Shown here: in pieces, positions 28,945 through 38,378 of the stretch
Layout of the letters: every line of letters starts with the position of its first letter
How positions within the stretch are numbered: position 1 is the first letter of the stretch
NCBI GenBank assembly: GCA_002255925.1
Contig: NKIH01000008.1
Coordinates: 55,698 to 119,697 of the forward strand
Length of the DNA: 64,000 nt
Reading direction: 5' to 3'
DNA from: Burkholderiales bacterium PBB6
GTDB lineage: Bacteria; Pseudomonadota; Gammaproteobacteria; Burkholderiales; Burkholderiaceae_C
Made by a program: the position numbers and the translations under genes
Notes under the pieces: model-generated
Told to the model about the DNA's origin: nothing
Seen by the model: only the letters and a program-made list of their open reading frames with translations
Database searches by the model: none

Positions 28945-30180
28945 ATGATTTCCCGTTCCGATTTGAAAGGCCACTGGCGCGAGGGCGTGGCAAGCAGCCT
29001 GCAGACCCTGCGCAACTGGCCCTGGTATGACACCGCACGCATGCTGCGTGAGCGTTTCCGCGAAGACCGCCTGGGCCTGACGGCCGGCAGCTTGACCTTC
29101 ACGACCCTGATCGCGCTGGTGCCGCTGCTGACGGTGATGCTGGCCTTGTTCACCGCGTTTCCCATCTTCGCCAAGTTTCAGGATTCGCTGCAGAAGTACT
29201 TCCTGCAAAGCCTGGTGCCCGACAACATCGCCAAGCCCGTGCTGAGCTCGCTGACGATGTTCGCAAGCAAGGCCAACCGCCTGGGCACCGCGGGCTTGGC
29301 CGTGCTGCTGGTCAGCGCCTTGTCCCTGATGTTGACGATCGACCGCAGCTTGAACGCCATCTGGCGGGTGCGCAAGCCGCGTCCCATCGCCCAGCGGGTG
29401 CTGGTGTACTGGGCGGCGCTCACCCTCGGGCCCTTGCTGCTCGGCGGCAGCCTGACCATGACCTCGTACGCGGTGTCGGCCTCCAAGGGGCTGGTGGGGG
29501 CCATGCCGGGCGGCATCAGCGTGTTTTTCGACGTGGTCGAGTTCGTGCTGCTGGGCGCGGCGGTGGCGGGGCTGTTCCATTACGTGCCGAACACCCATGT
29601 GCGTTGGCGCCATGCCATCTCCGGCGGGCTGTTCGTGGCCATCGCCTTCGAGGTGGCCAAGCGCGTGCTGGCCTGGTATGTCGGCTCGGTGTCCACTTAC
29701 TCGACGATCTACGGCGCGTTTGCGACGGCCCCGATCTTCCTGCTCTGGCTCTACCTCAGCTGGGCGATCGTGCTGATGGGCGCGGTGATTGCCGCGTATG
29801 CGCCGAGCCTGCAGATGCGGGTCGTGCGGCAGCCGAACATGCCGGGTCAGCGCTTTGCGCTGGCCTTACAGGTGCTGGGGGTGCTGGCCGATGTACGCGG
29901 CGTCGGTCCGCAGGGCTTGCCGCTGGCCACCATTGCCGAGCGGCTGCGCCTCGACCCCTTGCAGATCGAGCCCGTCGTCGAGATGCTGATGCGCCAGGAC
30001 TGGGTGGGCCGGCTGGAAGAGGAGGGCGTGCAGCGCATCGTGCTGCTGTGCGATCCGGTTCGCACACCGGCGACGGAGCTCATCGACAAGCTGCTGCTGA
30101 ACCCGGATGAGCGTGTGCGCCACTTCCGGGAGAAGGCGGGCTTCGAGCGCCTGATGCTGGCCGACCTGCTCGGCCGCTGA
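28945..30180 (+). CDS. YihY/BrkB family inner membrane protein
   Basis: This 411-residue protein has about six membrane helices and matches the YihY/virulence factor BrkB family (formerly and wrongly called RNase BN). Characteristic segments are LTAGSLTFTTLIALVPLLTV, SAFLMLTIDRSLNAIWRVRK-like SLMLTIDRSLNAIWRVRK and GAFATAPIFLLWLYLSW. A cytoplasmic winged-helix-like C-terminus follows (LPLATIAERLRLDPLQIEPV). Its function is not known with certainty. The start is ATG 28945; longer frames run antisense to the DUF2069 gene. Confidence 0.88.
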   Translation: MISRSDLKGHWREGVASSLQTLRNWPWYDTARMLRERFREDRLGLTAGSLTFTTLIALVPLLTVMLALFTAFPIFAKFQDSLQKYFLQSLVPDNIAKPVLSSLTMFASKANRLGTAGLAVLLVSALSLMLTIDRSLNAIWRVRKPRPIAQRVLVYWAALTLGPLLLGGSLTMTSYAVSASKGLVGAMPGGISVFFDVVEFVLLGAAVAGLFHYVPNTHVRWRHAISGGLFVAIAFEVAKRVLAWYVGSVSTYSTIYGAFATAPIFLLWLYLSWAIVLMGAVIAAYAPSLQMRVVRQPNMPGQRFALALQVLGVLADVRGVGPQGLPLATIAERLRLDPLQIEPVVEMLMRQDWVGRLEEEGVQRIVLLCDPVRTPATELIDKLLLNPDERVRHFREKAGFERLMLADLLGR

Positions 30181-30190
30181 GGCCAGCGCT

Positions 30191-30787
30191 TCAGGCCGGG
30201 TGCAGCACCACCAGCAGCGCCCGCGCCACGGTCTTGGCCGGGTTGTGGATGGCGTGCGGCAGGTCCACCGCGTAGCGCGCGGTTTCTCCGGGCGCCAGCG
30301 GGCTCTTTTCAGTGCCGGCGCTGACTTGCAACTGCCCCTCAAGCACGCTCAGGTGCTCCATCGAGCCGGGCTCATGCGCTTGTGAATCCAGCGTACCGCC
30401 GGGCTGCACCGTCAGTTCGTACCACTCGAACTGGCCGGCCAGCTCGATCGGCCCGAGGATGCGCAGGTGGCACTTGCCGTCCGGGCTGGTGAGGCCCGGC
30501 GTGGCGTGGGCGGCCACGGTGCTGATGGTCGGGCCGGTCGGGCGTTCACCACCCAGCAGCTCACCCAGCGGCACGCCCAGGGCATTCGACAAACGCCAGA
30601 CCACGGCCACCGTCGGGTTGGCCTGGTTGCGCTCGATCTGCGACAGCATCGATTTGGACACGCCGGCTTGCCGCGACAGCTCATCCAGCGAGAGCCCGCG
30701 CTCCTGCCGCAAGGCGGCCAAGGTTTCGCCAACACGGGGCGGCTCAGCCGGTGGGGCAGAGCGGGAGGCGCGAGAGACGCTGGGCAT
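30191..30787 (-). CDS. XRE-type transcriptional regulator with C-terminal cupin domain
   Basis: This is a 198-residue regulator. A helix-turn-helix lies at about residues 20-75 (LAALRQERGLSLDELSRQAG, VSKSMLSQIERNQANPTVAV). A cupin sensor domain follows (ELTVQPGGTLDSQAHEPGSM, EHLSVLEGQLQV, DLPHAIHNP). Such proteins sense a small ligand, often an amino acid or its breakdown product. It is divergent from kbl-tdh with a palindrome in between, so it is most likely the local repressor of threonine catabolism and perhaps of itself. That role is inference from position. Confidence 0.9.
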   Translation of the reverse strand: MPSVSRASRSAPPAEPPRVGETLAALRQERGLSLDELSRQAGVSKSMLSQIERNQANPTVAVVWRLSNALGVPLGELLGGERPTGPTISTVAAHATPGLTSPDGKCHLRILGPIELAGQFEWYELTVQPGGTLDSQAHEPGSMEHLSVLEGQLQVSAGTEKSPLAPGETARYAVDLPHAIHNPAKTVARALLVVLHPA

Positions 30788-30802
30788 GTTCGGCGTGGGG
30801 GC

Positions 30803-30831
30803 TTGACGAGGCGGTGGTGTTTTTGGATACT
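30803..30831 (+). promoter_or_regulatory. Predicted sigma70 promoter of kbl-tdh
   Basis: A -35 box TTGACG (30803-30808, five of six consensus bases) and a -10 box GATACT (30826-30831, four of six) are spaced by 17 bases. Transcription would start near 30838, just before the palindrome at 30841. Confidence 0.65.
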
Positions 30832-30840
30832 GCACGAATC

Positions 30841-30856
30841 GTTCGATATATCGAAC
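30841..30856. promoter_or_regulatory. Perfect 16-bp palindrome, candidate operator of the cupin regulator
   Basis: GTTCGATATATCGAAC is its own reverse complement. It lies across the predicted start of transcription of kbl, an ideal place for repression. A further copy of the half-site ATCGAAC occurs at 30869-30875. Confidence 0.7.
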
Positions 30857-30866
30857 ACGGTGCAAT

Positions 30867-30883
30867 CCATCGAACAACGATGG
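30867..30883. promoter_or_regulatory. Second inverted repeat next to the kbl operator
   Basis: The arms CCATCG and CGATGG flank AACAA in perfect inverted symmetry. The site contains the same ATCGAAC half-site as the 16-bp palindrome 18 bases to the left (start to start 26). It may be an auxiliary operator or a site for the regulator's own promoter. Confidence 0.45.
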
Positions 30884-30928
30884 TAACTGACAAACCTGCC
30901 CACACAGCGCCACCACCACACCGCAGCC

Positions 30929-32137
30929 ATGACCACCACTCCAGAGCATCCGTTTTACCGCCACCTGCAAGAGGAACTCGACGGCATCCGCGAAGCCGGG
31001 CTGTTCAAGGCCGAGCGCATCATCACCGGCCCGCAGGGCGCCGTGGTGCGCACGGCCGATGGCCGCGAGGTGATCAACCTGTGCGCCAACAACTACCTGG
31101 GCCTGTCCTCGCACCCGGAAGTGATCGAGGCGGCGCATGAGGCGCTGCGCACGCATGGCTACGGCTTGAGCTCGGTACGCTTCATCTGCGGCACGCAGGA
31201 TCTGCACAAGACGCTGGAGCAGCGCATTGCCCGCTTCATGGGCACCGAAGACACCATCCTCTACGCCGCTGCGTTTGACGCCAACGGCGGCCTGTTCGAG
31301 CCGCTGCTGGGTGAGGAAGACGCCATCATCAGCGACGCGCTGAACCACGCGTCCATCATCGACGGCATCCGCCTGTGCAAGGCCAAGCGCTACCGCTATG
31401 CCCACAACGACATGGCCGATCTGGAGCGCTGCCTGAACCAGGCCAAGGCCGACGGCGCGCGCCACACGCTGGTGTTCACCGACGGCGTGTTCTCGATGGA
31501 CGGCACCGTGGCGCAGCTCGACAAGATCCGCGCCCTGTGTGATGCACACGGCGCGCTGCTGGGCATCGACGAATGCCATGCCAGCGGCTTCATGGGCGCC
31601 ACCGGCCGCGGCACGCACGAGCACCGCGGCGTGTACGGCCAGGTCGACATCATCACCGGCACGTTGGGCAAGGCCCTGGGCGGCGCCTCGGGCGGCTTCA
31701 CCACCGGTCGGCGCGAGGTGATCGAGCTGCTGCGCCAACGCTCGCGGCCCTACCTTTTCTCGAACACGGTGGCGCCGTCCATCGTTGGCGCCTCCATCAA
31801 GGTGCTCGACCTGCTCGAAGCCAGCACGGCGCTGCGCGACAAGCTGGCGGAAAACACCGCCTGGTTCCGCACGGCCATCCAGGCTGCCGGCTTCGACATC
31901 AAGCCCGGCGACCACGCCATCGTGCCGATCATGGTGCATGACGCCGTGAAGGCCCAGCAACTCAGCCAGCGTCTGCTGGAACTGGGCGTCTACGCGGTTG
32001 GCTTCTTCTACCCTGTGGTGCCCAAGGGCCAGGCCCGCATCCGCACCCAGATGAGCGCGGTGCATGAGCGCCACCACCTGGAGCAAGCCGTGGCAGCCTT
32101 CACCCAGGCGGGCCGTGAACTGGGGCTGGTGAAATGA
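30929..32137 (+). CDS. kbl: Glycine C-acetyltransferase (2-amino-3-ketobutyrate CoA ligase)
   Basis: Kbl splits 2-amino-3-oxobutyrate with CoA into glycine and acetyl-CoA, the second step of threonine breakdown. This 402-residue PLP enzyme of the alpha-oxoamine synthase family shows [27 protein letters not shown] and the PLP lysine in [15 protein letters not shown]. The stop overlaps the tdh start (ATGA), so the unstable intermediate is handled by co-translated enzymes. Confidence 0.96.
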   Translation: MTTTPEHPFYRHLQEELDGIREAGLFKAERIITGPQGAVVRTADGREVINLCANNYLGLSSHPEVIEAAHEALRTHGYGLSSVRFICGTQDLHKTLEQRIARFMGTEDTILYAAAFDANGGLFEPLLGEEDAIISDALNHASIIDGIRLCKAKRYRYAHNDMADLERCLNQAKADGARHTLVFTDGVFSMDGTVAQLDKIRALCDAHGALLGIDECHASGFMGATGRGTHEHRGVYGQVDIITGTLGKALGGASGGFTTGRREVIELLRQRSRPYLFSNTVAPSIVGASIKVLDLLEASTALRDKLAENTAWFRTAIQAAGFDIKPGDHAIVPIMVHDAVKAQQLSQRLLELGVYAVGFFYPVVPKGQARIRTQMSAVHERHHLEQAVAAFTQAGRELGLVK

Positions 32138-33084
32138 GCACGCCCAAGACCCTGATCATTGGCGCCAACGGGCAGATCGGCACCGAGCTGGCCGAACAAC
32201 TCGCGGCGCGGCATGGCCGTGAATCGGTGGTGACGAGCGATCTGTCGCCCAAGGGCCGCGTCGCCGGCCTGGCGCACGAGGCGCTGGATGTGACCGATGC
32301 CTCCGCCCTGACGGCGGTGGTGGAGCGCCACGGCATCACCCGCATCTATCACCTGGCTGCTGCCTTGTCGGCGCGGGGCGAAAAGCACCCGATGTGGGCC
32401 TGGGACCTGAACATGAAGGGCCTGCTCAACGTGCTGGAACTGGCCCGCACCCACAAGCTCGACCGTGTGTTCTGGCCAAGCTCGATCGCCGCCTTCGGCC
32501 CCACCACCCCGCGTGACGCCACGCCGCAGAAGACGGTGATGGAGCCGACGACGGTGTACGGCATCTCGAAGCTGGCGGGTGAGGGCTGGTGCGACTGGTA
32601 CCACCGCAACCACGGCGTGGACGTGCGCTGCCTGCGCTACCCCGGCTTGATCAGCTGGAAGACGCCCCCGGGCGGCGGCACCACCGACTACGCCGTGGAA
32701 ATCTTCCACGAGGCCCTCAAGACGGGCCGCTACAGCAGCTTCCTCGGCGCGGACACCGCCCTGCCGATGATGTACATGGATGACGCCATCCGGGCCACGC
32801 TGAGCCTGATGGACGCCCCGGCCGAGCAGGTGAAGGACCGCCATGGCTACAACCTGGCCGGCGTGAGCTTCACCCCGGCGGAGATGGCCGCGGCGATTGC
32901 CCGCGAGCTGCCCGGGTTCGAGATCGACTACGCGCCGGACTTCCGGCAGGCGATTGCCGACAGCTGGCCGCGCTCCATCGACGACACGGCAGCACAGGCC
33001 GACTGGGGCTGGCGCCCCGAGTTCGACCTGCAGGCCATGGTGCGCGAGATGCTGACCCAGCTGCGGCCCTTGCTGGTGGCTTGA
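32134..33084 (+). CDS. tdh: L-threonine 3-dehydrogenase, SDR (epimerase-like) type
   Basis: This 316-residue NAD-dependent extended SDR protein has the glycine motif [16 protein letters not shown], the YxxxK catalytic pair in [13 protein letters not shown] and SSIAAFGP with the catalytic Ser. This is the short-chain type of threonine dehydrogenase known from Cupriavidus and Flavobacterium, unrelated to the zinc MDR enzyme of E. coli. Overlap with kbl fixes the function. It oxidises L-threonine to 2-amino-3-oxobutyrate. Confidence 0.88.
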   Translation: MSTPKTLIIGANGQIGTELAEQLAARHGRESVVTSDLSPKGRVAGLAHEALDVTDASALTAVVERHGITRIYHLAAALSARGEKHPMWAWDLNMKGLLNVLELARTHKLDRVFWPSSIAAFGPTTPRDATPQKTVMEPTTVYGISKLAGEGWCDWYHRNHGVDVRCLRYPGLISWKTPPGGGTTDYAVEIFHEALKTGRYSSFLGADTALPMMYMDDAIRATLSLMDAPAEQVKDRHGYNLAGVSFTPAEMAAAIARELPGFEIDYAPDFRQAIADSWPRSIDDTAAQADWGWRPEFDLQAMVREMLTQLRPLLVA

Positions 33085-33094
33085 CCTTGCAACG

Positions 33095-33123
33095 CCCGAA
33101 GCCACGCGCACCGTGGCTTCGGG
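33095..33123. terminator. Hairpin between convergent tdh and hydrolase genes
   Basis: A perfect 12-bp stem, CCCGAAGCCACG / CGTGGCTTCGGG, encloses the loop CGCAC. There is no T-tract on either side, so it may act with Rho or as a 3'-end stabiliser, but its place between two convergent stops fits termination. Confidence 0.6.
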
Positions 33124-33128
33124 GGGCT

Positions 33129-33932
33129 TCAGGCGCCGAGCGCCGCCCGGATGGCCGCCAGCGTGGCCTCCGGTTGCTCCTGCATCTGCGAGTGCCCACC
33201 CGGCACCCGGTGCACACGCGCCCGCAGCGCCGCCGCCAGGGCCTTGGTGGCTTTGGGCGGGGTCATCTGGTCGACGTCGCCCAGCACCAGGTGGGCCGGG
33301 CAGGTGACGGCTGCTGCGGCTTCCAGGCCGCCGGCATACGCGCCGCACACCTTGAAGTCGTGCTCGAACACGTTCGCATCCTTGTTGGAGGCCTGCACGC
33401 GCGCCATCAATTGCAGCCCGCCGCCATGCAGCCAGCTGCCGGGGCCAGGGAAGCCCGGCTTGGTGGCTGTGCTGGAAATGGCCAGGTTGTTCACCATGGC
33501 CATGCCCTGGGCCGGCGTGTCACGCGCGGCTTGCAGCAGGGCATCTGACACCACCATCGGATACGCCGTGCCCACCATCACCAAGGCAGTGGCGCGCTGT
33601 GGGGCCTGGCCAGCGGCCGCCAGGGCAATCAACGAACCCATGCTGTGCCCCACCAGGCTGGCTTGCTGAACGCCGAGGGCGTCGAGCATCGCCCAGGTCC
33701 AGTCGGCCAAGGCTTCCACATTCGGCAGCAGCGGGCCGGCTGAGCGGCAGTGGCCGGGTTGGTCCAGCGCCAGCACGCTGTGGCCGTGGTGGGCAAACCA
33801 CCGGGCCAGCAGCGTCCACACGCTGTGGTCATTCAACGCGCCGTGCAGGAACACCACGCAGGGCTTGCTGGCATCGAACGTTTGCCCGCCGGTGTAGGCG
33901 TAAACGGTTTGGCCTCGAACATCGAATTGCAT
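33129..33932 (-). CDS. Alpha/beta-fold hydrolase
   Basis: This 267-residue serine hydrolase begins MQFDVRGQTVYAYTGG. It has the oxyanion HG motif (VVFLHGALNDHSVW), the nucleophile elbow GHSMGS, and probable Asp (LGDVDQMTP) and His (PGGHSQM) of the triad. The substrate is unknown. Its start is one base after the metY stop, so it is translationally coupled to metY. It may be an esterase or thioesterase linked to sulfur amino acid metabolism, but that link is positional only. Confidence 0.85.
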   Translation of the reverse strand: MQFDVRGQTVYAYTGGQTFDASKPCVVFLHGALNDHSVWTLLARWFAHHGHSVLALDQPGHCRSAGPLLPNVEALADWTWAMLDALGVQQASLVGHSMGSLIALAAAGQAPQRATALVMVGTAYPMVVSDALLQAARDTPAQGMAMVNNLAISSTATKPGFPGPGSWLHGGGLQLMARVQASNKDANVFEHDFKVCGAYAGGLEAAAAVTCPAHLVLGDVDQMTPPKATKALAAALRARVHRVPGGHSQMQEQPEATLAAIRAALGA

Positions 33933-33933
33933 G

Positions 33934-35268
33934 TCAGGCTCCCGGGGCTTGGTTGGCGGCGCCGGCGCGCTGGGCCGCCTTGAGGGCGCGACCTAGGTCG
34001 TCCAGCAAATCAGCCGGGTCTTCCAGGCCGATCGACAGGCGAATGGTGCCCGGGCCGATGCCGGCGGCCTGCAGGGCCTGATCGTCCATGCGCGAGTGCG
34101 TGGTTGAGGCGGGGTGAATGACGAGGGAGCGGCAATCGCCGACGTTGGCCAGGTGCGAGAAGATCTTCAGCGCGTCAACGAAGGCCACGCCTTGTGCACG
34201 GGTGCCGGCCAGATCGAAGGTGAACACTGCGCCAGCGCCACGCGGCAGCAGTTGCCGGGCCAGCGCGTGGTCGGGGTGGCTGGGCAGCTCGGGATAGGCC
34301 ACGCGCGCCACCAGCGGATGCGCCGCCAGGAAGTTCACCACGGCGCGGGTGTTCTCGATGTGCCGGGCCATGCGCAGCGGCAGGGTTTCCAGGCCCTGCA
34401 GGATCAGCCAGGCGCTGTGCGGGCTGAGGCAGGCGCCAAAGTCACGCAGGCCTTCGCGGCGGGCGCGCAGCAGGAAGGCGCCCACGGTGCTTTCCTCGGT
34501 GAACACCATGTCGTGGAAGCCCGCGTAGGGCTCGCACAGGGTGGCGAACTTGCCGTGCTGGTTGTGGGCCGCCTGCCAGTCAAACCGGCCGGAGTCGATT
34601 AGCACGCCGCCAATCACCGTGCCATGGCCGGAGAGGAACTTGGTGGCCGAATGCACCACCAGGTCAGCGCCGTGCTCAAACGCACGCATCAACCAGGGCG
34701 GGGTGAAAGTGGCATCCACCAGCAGCGGCAGGCCCGCCTCGTGGGCCACGGCACTCACCGCGGGCAGGTCCAGCACGTTCAGGCCGGGGTTGCCCAGGGT
34801 TTCACCAAACAGCAGCTTGGTCTCCGGGCGGATGGCGGCGCGCCAGGCAGCCAGGTCACCCGGTGCCACGAAGGTGGTTTCAATGCCGAAGCGGCGCAGC
34901 GTGTAGTGCAGCAGGTTGTGCGAGCCGCCATACAGCGCCGAGCTGGCCACGATGTGGTCACCCGCGCTGCACAAGGTGGTGATGGCCAGGTGCAGGGCGG
35001 CCTGGCCGCTGGCGGTGACGATCGCCCCCACGCCACCTTCCAGCGCCGCCATGCGTTCTTCGAGCACGGCATTGGTGGGGTTGGAGATGCGGCTGTAGAC
35101 GTGGCCGGAGCGCTCAAGATTGAAGAGCGAGGCGGCATGGTCGCTGGACTCGAACACGAAGGACGTGCTCAGGTGCAGTGGCGTGGCGCGCGCGCCGGTG
35201 GCCGGGTCGGGTTGCGCGCCGGCGTGCAGCGCAAGGGTGTCAAAACCTGGGTTCGAAGCGCCGGGCAT
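33934..35268 (-). CDS. metY: O-acetylhomoserine sulfhydrylase-type Cys/Met metabolism PLP enzyme
   Basis: This 444-residue PLP enzyme begins MPGASNPGFDTLALHAGAQP. It shows SFVFESSDHAASLFN, YSRISNPTNAVLEERMAALE and the PLP lysine in HSATKFLSGHGT. Length and the N-terminal segment favour MetY, which makes homocysteine from O-acetylhomoserine and sulfide, over cystathionine gamma-synthase or the shorter MetZ. The start at 35268 was chosen because residues before it do not fit the family. Confidence 0.85.
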   Translation of the reverse strand: MPGASNPGFDTLALHAGAQPDPATGARATPLHLSTSFVFESSDHAASLFNLERSGHVYSRISNPTNAVLEERMAALEGGVGAIVTASGQAALHLAITTLCSAGDHIVASSALYGGSHNLLHYTLRRFGIETTFVAPGDLAAWRAAIRPETKLLFGETLGNPGLNVLDLPAVSAVAHEAGLPLLVDATFTPPWLMRAFEHGADLVVHSATKFLSGHGTVIGGVLIDSGRFDWQAAHNQHGKFATLCEPYAGFHDMVFTEESTVGAFLLRARREGLRDFGACLSPHSAWLILQGLETLPLRMARHIENTRAVVNFLAAHPLVARVAYPELPSHPDHALARQLLPRGAGAVFTFDLAGTRAQGVAFVDALKIFSHLANVGDCRSLVIHPASTTHSRMDDQALQAAGIGPGTIRLSIGLEDPADLLDDLGRALKAAQRAGAANQAPGA

Positions 35269-35363
35269 AAGGCTTTCCGAGATGTGTCTGGGGCGCCGAT
35301 TGTGTGCTATGTTGCCTCCCACAACGAAACGACAGAACACCCACGTTCGCAAGGAGATCCGTC

Positions 35364-35831
35364 ATGAAAGTCAGCGACATCCTGCGTGTCAAGGGCAACA
35401 CCCTCTACACCGTCACCCCCGAGCAGCCCCTGGCGGATGCCGTCAGCATCATGGCTGATCACGACATCGGCTCGCTGGTGGTCATCGGCCACGGTGACCT
35501 GGTCGGCATGCTGACCTTCCGCGAGGTCATTTCGGCCATCGTGGCCAACGGCGGCCAGGTCGGCACCACGCAGGTCCGCAGCGTGATGGACGACCATCCG
35601 CTGACCTGCACACCGGAAACCGAGATCGACGAAGTGCGCCGGATGATGCTCGGCCGCCACGCCCGCTACATGCCCGTGCTGAACGGCCGCACCCTGATGG
35701 GCGTGATCTCGTTCTACGACGTGGCCAAGAGCGTGGTGGACGCCCAGGACTTCGAGAACCGCATGCTCAAGGCCTACATCCGCGACTGGCCGGTGGAAGA
35801 GGGCGCCGAGGGCACCAGCCCGGCCGTCTGA
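35364..35831 (+). CDS. Tandem CBS-domain protein
   Basis: This 155-residue soluble protein consists of two CBS motifs. The first is MKVSDILRVKGNTLYTVTPE to LVGMLTFREVISAI. The second is VRSVMDDHPLTCTPETEIDE to LMGVISFYDVAKSV. CBS pairs bind adenine nucleotides and often act as energy sensors. Here nothing else is attached, so a partner is unknown. The start has a clear AAGGAG eight bases upstream. A TGCTATGTT extended -10 at 35305-35313 is a candidate promoter. Confidence 0.9.
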   Translation: MKVSDILRVKGNTLYTVTPEQPLADAVSIMADHDIGSLVVIGHGDLVGMLTFREVISAIVANGGQVGTTQVRSVMDDHPLTCTPETEIDEVRRMMLGRHARYMPVLNGRTLMGVISFYDVAKSVVDAQDFENRMLKAYIRDWPVEEGAEGTSPAV

Positions 35832-35834
35832 GCT

Positions 35835-38177
35835 TCAGGCGCAGTTCAGCGCCGTTTGTGTTGATGTGCCGGCCAGCGCCGCTGCGCGCTGGGTCAGCCA
35901 CTGCTGCAGTTCGGCCGGCGGCAGGGGCTTGCAGTAGTGGTAGCCCTGCACCATGTCGCAGCCCTGGCGCCTGAGGAACTCCGCCTGATCGGACGTTTCT
36001 ACGCCTTCGGCGATGGTGCTCAGCTTGAGCGCCCGGGCCAGTTGCACGATGGCCTGCACGATGGCGCGGTCATCGGCGTCGGTGCTGATGTCCCGCACGA
36101 AGCTCTGGTCGATCTTCAGCGTGTGGATCGGGAAGCGCTTGAGGTAGTTCAGTGATGAATACCCGGTGCCGAAATCGTCGATCGACAGGCGCACCCCCAG
36201 CGCGTGCAGCCGCCCCATCATCGCGATGGCCGCTGCCGGGTTGCCGGTGGCCACGCTCTCGGTGAGTTCCAGCTCCAGGTACTGCGGCGGCAGGCCCACC
36301 TCGGTGAGGATGGCCTGCACCTGCTCCGGCAGGCTGGTGTCACGGAACTGGATGGCCGACAGGTTCACGGCCACCACGGCCGGCGTCAGCCCCTGTGAGA
36401 TCCAGGCCTGCATCTGCCGGGCCGCCTCGCGCATCACCCATTGGCCGATTTCAATGATCTGGCCATTGCTTTCGGCCATCGGAATGAACTCGCCCGGCGA
36501 GATCATGCCCAGCTCCGGGTGCTTCCAGCGCACCAGCGCCTCCACACCCTGCACATCGCCGCTGCGCAGGTCCAACTGCGGCTGGTAGTGCAGCAGCAGC
36601 TCACCGCGCTCGGTGGCCCGGCGCAGTGCGGCTTCCAGCTGCAGGTGGCGCACTGATTGCTGCTGCATGTCGGCGGTGAAGAACTGCCAATTGCCGCGGC
36701 CACCTTGCTTGGCCATGTACATGGCTGATTCGGCACAGCGGCCGAGGGCTTCTGCGTCCTCGCCGTCGGTCGGGTACATCGCGATGCCGATGCTCAGCGT
36801 CAGGCTGAGCTCCTGGTCGCGCACCATGCACGGCCGTGACACCCTGCTGAGCAGCTTGGCCGCCACCTGGGCAGCGCCGTCAGCATCGGTGCCCGGCAAC
36901 AGCACGGCGAATTCATCGCCGCCCAGCCGCGCCACGGTGTCCACCTCCCGCAGGTGGTCGCGCAGGCGTTGCGCCATTTCCATCAGCACCAGGTCGCCGG
37001 CGGATCGGTCGAAGTTGTCGTTGATCACCCGGAACTGGTTCAGGTCCATGTAGAGCAGGGCCAGCTGCTCGTCGTGGCGGCGCGCCGCACTCAGGGCCAG
37101 CGACAGGCGGTCGGCCAGCAAGTGCTGGTTGGGCAGGTCGGTCAGCGTGTCGAAGTGGGCCTGCTTGAGCAGCTTGAGCTCCGCCTCGCGGGCCTGCGTC
37201 ACGTCGTTGACGATGGCGATCAGGTGCGTCATCTCGCCATTGGCGTCGTGCCGTCGGCTCAAGGTGACGCGGGCCACGTAGGGCGTGTTGTCCTTGCGCA
37301 GGCTGCGCATCTCGCCCTGCCATTGGCCACGAACCTTCAGCGCGCGGCGCATTTCTTCCTGTGTCCGGCCCCCTTGCAGGTTGCTCGCCAGCCGGTGATA
37401 GGCCTCGCCGATCACGTCCTCGGCCTGAAAGCCGGTGATGTTCGTGAACGCCTGGTTGACCGACACGACCCGGCCATCGGGGTCAGTGATCAGGATGCCT
37501 TCGCTGGCTTGCTCGAAGACGGCAGCGGCCAGGCGCAGTTTGTCTTCGGCTTGCCGGCGCATCGTCACGTCGCGCGCTTCCAGCAGCAGGTATTTCACGT
37601 TCTCACCCGTGGTCGGGCTGACTGGGCGCAGGCTCAATTCGGCATGCCGCATCCCCTGGGCCTGGGGCCCCGCCCGCAGCAGTTGCAGGTCGGCACGGGT
37701 GCTCAATCCATCCCGGCATTGCTCCACCGCAGTGCGCAGCCGCGCGGCCTGCTGGGCGTCATGGCAAATGCCCGACAAGGCCCAGACAGCCTGCCCGCGC
37801 AGGCTTTCCGGCAATTCACCCAGCCAGACATGGGCGGTTTCGTTGAGGCGCACCACCAGGCCGTTGCGGTCCAGCAGCCCGATGAGCTGGTGGCTGTGGT
37901 CGAGCATGGCGCGGCTGAGTCGGTCGGTGTCGCTCTGCCGCAGCGTTCGGCTGCGCAGCGCGTGCAGCGCGCCAAGCAGGGCGCACAGGGCCAGCAGCAG
38001 CGTGCCCAGGCCCAGCTTCATCCAGTGGTCGTCACCCACGGGCGTGGTGTTGGTGCCACCGCCGCCACCGGCGGCGTGGGCTTGCACGGCCAGCAGGCAG
38101 GCGGGCAGCAGCAGCCAGAGGGCAAGACGCTGGCGGTGGGAACTTGGCAGGGCGGACGGTGGTGTGGCGTAATTCAT
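35835..38177 (-). CDS. Membrane-bound PAS-GGDEF-EAL cyclic di-GMP protein
   Basis: This 780-residue protein has an N-terminal signal/anchor (LWLLLPACLLAVQAHA), a short Gly-rich periplasmic piece and a second helix near residues 55-70. Two PAS-like regions follow. The diguanylate cyclase domain has an intact LGGDEF near residue 420 and an RxxD inhibitory site five residues before it (REVD). The phosphodiesterase domain has VEALVRW, VNLSAIQF, LELELTES, IDDFGTGYSS, KIDQSFV and IAEGVET, so both halves look catalytically competent. Its stop is three bases from the convergent CBS gene. Confidence 0.93.
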   Translation of the reverse strand: MNYATPPSALPSSHRQRLALWLLLPACLLAVQAHAAGGGGGTNTTPVGDDHWMKLGLGTLLLALCALLGALHALRSRTLRQSDTDRLSRAMLDHSHQLIGLLDRNGLVVRLNETAHVWLGELPESLRGQAVWALSGICHDAQQAARLRTAVEQCRDGLSTRADLQLLRAGPQAQGMRHAELSLRPVSPTTGENVKYLLLEARDVTMRRQAEDKLRLAAAVFEQASEGILITDPDGRVVSVNQAFTNITGFQAEDVIGEAYHRLASNLQGGRTQEEMRRALKVRGQWQGEMRSLRKDNTPYVARVTLSRRHDANGEMTHLIAIVNDVTQAREAELKLLKQAHFDTLTDLPNQHLLADRLSLALSAARRHDEQLALLYMDLNQFRVINDNFDRSAGDLVLMEMAQRLRDHLREVDTVARLGGDEFAVLLPGTDADGAAQVAAKLLSRVSRPCMVRDQELSLTLSIGIAMYPTDGEDAEALGRCAESAMYMAKQGGRGNWQFFTADMQQQSVRHLQLEAALRRATERGELLLHYQPQLDLRSGDVQGVEALVRWKHPELGMISPGEFIPMAESNGQIIEIGQWVMREAARQMQAWISQGLTPAVVAVNLSAIQFRDTSLPEQVQAILTEVGLPPQYLELELTESVATGNPAAAIAMMGRLHALGVRLSIDDFGTGYSSLNYLKRFPIHTLKIDQSFVRDISTDADDRAIVQAIVQLARALKLSTIAEGVETSDQAEFLRRQGCDMVQGYHYCKPLPPAELQQWLTQRAAALAGTSTQTALNCA

Positions 38178-38378
38178 TCAGCAGCCTTGCCAGTGGCACT
38201 GCCTTGCAGGGCCACCATGGACGATGTGATCACTGTCACAGGTTTGTCGCCATTGCAAAGCCGGAAGGCGAGGGGCGTTCACGGCACAGTTGTGCGGAAT
38301 GCACGGGCCAGCCGCCTAAAATGGGCAGCTTGATCAACCGCCTTCGCAACCCGGCTTCTGGCCGGTCGCGCACATTCC

